A DNA stretch of 47,135 nt from Dyella sp. ASV21 (lineage in GTDB: Bacteria; Pseudomonadota; Gammaproteobacteria; Xanthomonadales; Rhodanobacteraceae), in contig NZ_JAELTT010000033.1 in NCBI RefSeq assembly GCF_016428975.1, forward strand, positions 1 through 47,135, written 5' to 3'. The notes under the pieces are model-generated. The model was given only the letters and a program-made list of their open reading frames with translations. It was not told the DNA's origin and did not search any database. Shown piece by piece: positions 44,558-47,135 of the stretch. Every line of letters starts with the position of its first letter. The stretch's first letter is position 1. Made by a program: the position numbers and the translations under genes.

Positions 44558-45079
44558 TTAGCGAGCGCTGAGAAACAGATCGCCGTGGACGATGCGATCT
44601 TCCAGCGCCAACAGGTAGCGTTTGGTGGGCAGCCCGCCACCGAAACCGGTGAGGCTGCCGTTGCTGCCGATCACGCGATGACAGGGCAGCACGATGGGCA
44701 GCGGATTGCGCCCGTTCGCCGCGCCAACCGCACGCATGGCCTGCGGTTGCCCGATGCGCCGCGCCAGCTCGCCGTAGCTGATGGTGCTGCCATAGGGTAT
44801 GCGGGCCAGCTCGTGCCACACCTCCAGCTGGAACGGTGTGCCAAGCGGACGCAAGGGCAGTGCGAAGTGTTGACGCGTGCCGGCGAAATATTCTTCCAGC
44901 TGCTGTGCGGCCTGCACCAGTGGATCGGTGGCTGCCCGCATCCAGCCGGGTTGCGGTGCGCGTTGATGCTTGCCGCTGTCGAACCAGATCTCGCGTAGCC
45001 CCTCGTCGTCAGCCACCAGGCGGAGCAGGCCAATGGGCGTGGGCAGGTCGTCGTACCAAAGACGCGGCATGGTGGACAT
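44558..45079 (-). CDS. ogt: Methylated-DNA--protein-cysteine methyltransferase
   Basis: A 173-residue suicide repair protein that removes alkyl groups from O6-alkylguanine. The acceptor cysteine is about residue 133 in IVLPCHRVIGSNGSLTGF. The helix-turn-helix segment is IPYGSTISYGELARRIG with the RAVGAANGRNPLPI loop. It begins [20 protein letters not shown]. Its start shares one base (TGATG) with the stop of the Ada-AlkA gene, so both are made together. This forms a complete alkylation-repair unit. Confidence 0.95.
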   Translation of the reverse strand: MSTMPRLWYDDLPTPIGLLRLVADDEGLREIWFDSGKHQRAPQPGWMRAATDPLVQAAQQLEEYFAGTRQHFALPLRPLGTPFQLEVWHELARIPYGSTISYGELARRIGQPQAMRAVGAANGRNPLPIVLPCHRVIGSNGSLTGFGGGLPTKRYLLALEDRIVHGDLFLSAR

Positions 45080-46575
45080 CAGCGGACCTTTTTCGTGGGC
45101 GCAGCGGCGTCGCTGGTGCTGCGCCACAAATGTATTACGGCATAGGCGCGCCACGGACGCCACGCCTCGGCCAGTGCGGTGAGTGCCTTGGTGCTCAGTT
45201 CCGGGCCATCCGTAGCGGCCGCCCGGCGCAGGATCAAGTCGGCGGCGGGAAAGGCATCGGGATGGCTGAGCCCGCGCATGGCCAGATAGTGCGCCGTCCA
45301 TTCGCCGATGCCGGGCAACGCTACCCAGCGCTCCACGAATTCATCCAGTGGCTGTTCGCTGCGAAAGTCGATGCGGCCATCCAGCAGCGCCTGTGCCACG
45401 CCACGCACGGTGGTGGCGCGTGCGCTGGTGAGGCCGATCTCGCGCAGATCCGCGTCCACCAGAATTTCCGGGCCGGGAAACAAGCGTTCGAGGCCCGGCA
45501 CCGGAACGTCCGCCACCGGCGTGCCATAACGCTGCACGATGCGCGAGGCCAGCGTACGCGCCGCCGCCACGCTCACTTGCTGTCCAAGGATGGCACGCAC
45601 CGCCATCTCGAACCCATTCCAGCTACCCGGCAAGCGCAGGCCGGGGCGCTTGCGCCATAGCGGCTTGAGCTCGGCGCTGTCCTTGAGCGCATCACCGATG
45701 GATTGCGGGTTGGCGTCCAGGTCGAACATGCGTCGCAAGGTGGTCACCGCGCCCAGCATGTGGCTCGGCTGCGGGCAATGCAGTTGCAGCCGCAAGGCGT
45801 GCTCGTCGCCGGGCCATGCGCTCAGGCGTAGCCACCCGGGTGCCTGGGCATCGCCGAATACACGCGCGTAGCTGTGATCGTCCACGGCTTCCACGCCCGG
45901 TAATGCGCGGCCACGCAGGAACGCGAGCATCGCGTCGAAGTCGTACGGCGGGCGATAGCCCAGGCGTAGGGTGATCGCATTCCCATCGATCCGATGCGGA
46001 TGACGACGCAGTTCTCGCGGGGGCATGCGATTAGCTTGCAGGAACGCGGCATTGAAACGGCGCAGGCTGCCAAAACCCGATGCCAGCGCTACTTCAGTCA
46101 CCGGTAGCGCGGTTTCGGTGAGCAACTGTTTGGCGAACAGCAGACGGCGCGTGGTGTGTACGCTGATGGGCGGAGCGCCCAGGCGCTCGACGAACAGGCG
46201 GCGAAGCTGACGCGCACCCAGCCCCACACGTTCGGCCATGGCGTCGACGCTAAGTTCGTCGAACCCGCCGCTATCCATCAGCTTGAGCGTGCGGGCGATG
46301 ACGTGATCGCCGCGCTGCCAGGCGTCGTTGCCGGGCGCTAGTTCCGGGCGGCAACGAAGGCAGGGGCGAAAGCCGGCCGCTTCCGCCGCAGCGGCGCTGG
46401 CGTAATAACGTACGTTCTGCGGCTTGGGCGAGGGCGCCGGGCATACCGGTCGGCAATAGATGCGCGTGCTGGTGACGGCGGTAAAGAACAGGCCATCGAA
46501 GCGCGCGTCCCGACTCAGTCGGGCTTGTTCGCAGGTCCGCTCATCCGGCAGCGTGGGGTCAGTGTGGGATGACAT
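45079..46575 (-). CDS. Ada regulatory domain / AlkA DNA-3-methyladenine glycosylase fusion
   Basis: A 498-residue fusion. The N-terminal Ada zinc domain has all four cysteines at about 41, 45, 72 and 75; Cys41 is the expected phosphotriester methyl acceptor. An AraC-type HTH covers about 95-190 ([20 protein letters not shown]). Then comes an AlkA N-terminal domain and an HhH-GPD glycosylase ([17 protein letters not shown]) with the catalytic Asp at about 446. It lacks the Ada O6-methyltransferase half, which the adjacent ogt supplies. It may sense methylphosphotriesters, activate the operon and excise alkylated bases in one polypeptide. Confidence 0.95.
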   Translation of the reverse strand: MSSHTDPTLPDERTCEQARLSRDARFDGLFFTAVTSTRIYCRPVCPAPSPKPQNVRYYASAAAAEAAGFRPCLRCRPELAPGNDAWQRGDHVIARTLKLMDSGGFDELSVDAMAERVGLGARQLRRLFVERLGAPPISVHTTRRLLFAKQLLTETALPVTEVALASGFGSLRRFNAAFLQANRMPPRELRRHPHRIDGNAITLRLGYRPPYDFDAMLAFLRGRALPGVEAVDDHSYARVFGDAQAPGWLRLSAWPGDEHALRLQLHCPQPSHMLGAVTTLRRMFDLDANPQSIGDALKDSAELKPLWRKRPGLRLPGSWNGFEMAVRAILGQQVSVAAARTLASRIVQRYGTPVADVPVPGLERLFPGPEILVDADLREIGLTSARATTVRGVAQALLDGRIDFRSEQPLDEFVERWVALPGIGEWTAHYLAMRGLSHPDAFPAADLILRRAAATDGPELSTKALTALAEAWRPWRAYAVIHLWRSTSDAAAPTKKVR

Positions 46576-46809
46576 GGCAGCAGGCTAGCACCGCATGGTG
46601 CCCCCGACTCGCCGTTTTCGGACATCTATGCTGAAGGGCCGCAGGCCCGTCGTCGACGCGTGTTGGGCGTGTGTTCGCCCATTCTGGCGGGTGCGGGTGT
46701 CGCAACCGCGCGGCGACGGCGCGGGCATCGCGCTTTGACGCGCTGCGGTTTGCGGGCAACGGCTCGGCTCGCCACAATCGAGGTTTCCTCCCTGGCTGCG
46801 ATGCTTTCC

Positions 46810-47135
46810 ATGAACGCTCCGACCCGTATCGACACCACGCGCACCATCCGTTCGCCCCGCGGCAGCGAACTCAGCTGCAAGAGCTGGCTCACCGAGGCGC
46901 CGTTCCGCATGCTGCAGAACAACCTCGACCCGGAGGTGGCGGAGAACCCGGCCGAACTGGTGGTGTATGGCGGCATTGGCCGCGCTGCCCGCAACTGGGA
47001 ATGTTTCGATGCCATCCTGCGCGCGCTGCGCCAGCTCAACGACAACGAAACCCTGCTCATCCAGTCCGGCAAGCCGGTCGGCGTGTTTCCCACGCATGCG
47101 GACGCGCCACGCGTGCTGCTGGCCAACTCCAACCT
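46810..47135 (+). CDS. hutU: Urocanate hydratase, partial (N-terminus only)
   Basis: The first 108 residues of HutU, which converts urocanate to imidazolonepropionate, the substrate of HutI. The visible part has [55 protein letters not shown] and [11 protein letters not shown], characteristic of the family. An in-frame ATG nine bases upstream (46801) is an alternative start. The gene runs off the right edge. The 234-base region before it shows several GC hairpins but no clear promoter. Confidence 0.95.
   Translation, partial: MNAPTRIDTTRTIRSPRGSELSCKSWLTEAPFRMLQNNLDPEVAENPAELVVYGGIGRAARNWECFDAILRALRQLNDNETLLIQSGKPVGVFPTHADAPRVLLANSN

Noticed and set aside
46576-46809. Riboswitch or leader RNA before hutU
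   Set aside because: Several GC hairpins are possible, but I could match no known riboswitch core and no leader peptide was seen.

Overview
The window is 47.1 kb of GC-rich, gene-dense chromosome from a gammaproteobacterium of the Xanthomonadales (Lysobacterales). The block asd-fimV-truA-trpF-(trpI-like)-trpBA-accD, the short THX ribosomal protein, and the Xanthomonas-like Zur, GT4/PAP2 and NPP genes all point there. A Rhodanobacteraceae member (Dyella, Luteibacter or Frateuria type) is the best guess; this is inference, since no rRNA is present. I saw no tRNA, rRNA, insertion sequence, prophage or CRISPR array.

Layout. 1-9 kb is housekeeping: an unknown partial gene, psd (phosphatidylethanolamine synthesis), prmB, a GNAT, aroC, a 2-hydroxyacid dehydrogenase, asd, a small secreted coiled-coil protein and the polar-organiser gene fimV. 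9-15 kb is truA, trpF, a TrpI-like LysR regulator divergent from trpBA, then accD. After accD comes a 0.6 kb non-coding stretch with four copies of a ~103 bp repeat; a fifth copy lies between trpF and the regulator. 15-18.5 kb carries a glycosyltransferase/PAP2 pair, a DUF4399 protein and an outer-membrane barrel. 18.5-22.8 kb is gltX, a small membrane protein, then a zinc module (zur, a MerC-like protein and a CDF efflux pump, the last two behind a Zur-box-like palindrome), then the THX gene. 22.9-28.6 kb holds hutI and hutF around a tightly coupled operon (GNAT-nitrilase fusion, ClC antiporter, hutI). 28.7-31.1 kb has a small lipoprotein and a LysR/aldo-keto reductase pair. 31.2-33.9 kb is a Cpx-like system: a Spy/CpxP-family protein divergent from a response regulator/kinase pair, with a perfect GTAAA-N5-GTAAA box between them. 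34-41 kb holds a drug/metabolite exporter, a large secreted GH123-like protein with a secreted esterase, and a membrane diguanylate cyclase. 41-46.6 kb has an MFS exporter, a VOC protein, an NPP phosphodiesterase lipoprotein, and an Ogt plus Ada-AlkA alkylation-repair pair. The window ends inside hutU.

Most notable is the repeat family at 10.68 and 14.86-15.37 kb. Every copy has three CCACA/TGTGG half-sites at the same offsets (0, +14 and +37), several of which fit a relaxed DnaA box, and every copy ends in a block near TTGATGCGCAATTGCGCA. It could be a DnaA-titrating or origin-like cluster, a structured-RNA family or a dispersed repeat; the sequence alone does not decide. The Zur box over a -10 hexamer and the CpxR box are the clearest regulatory predictions.
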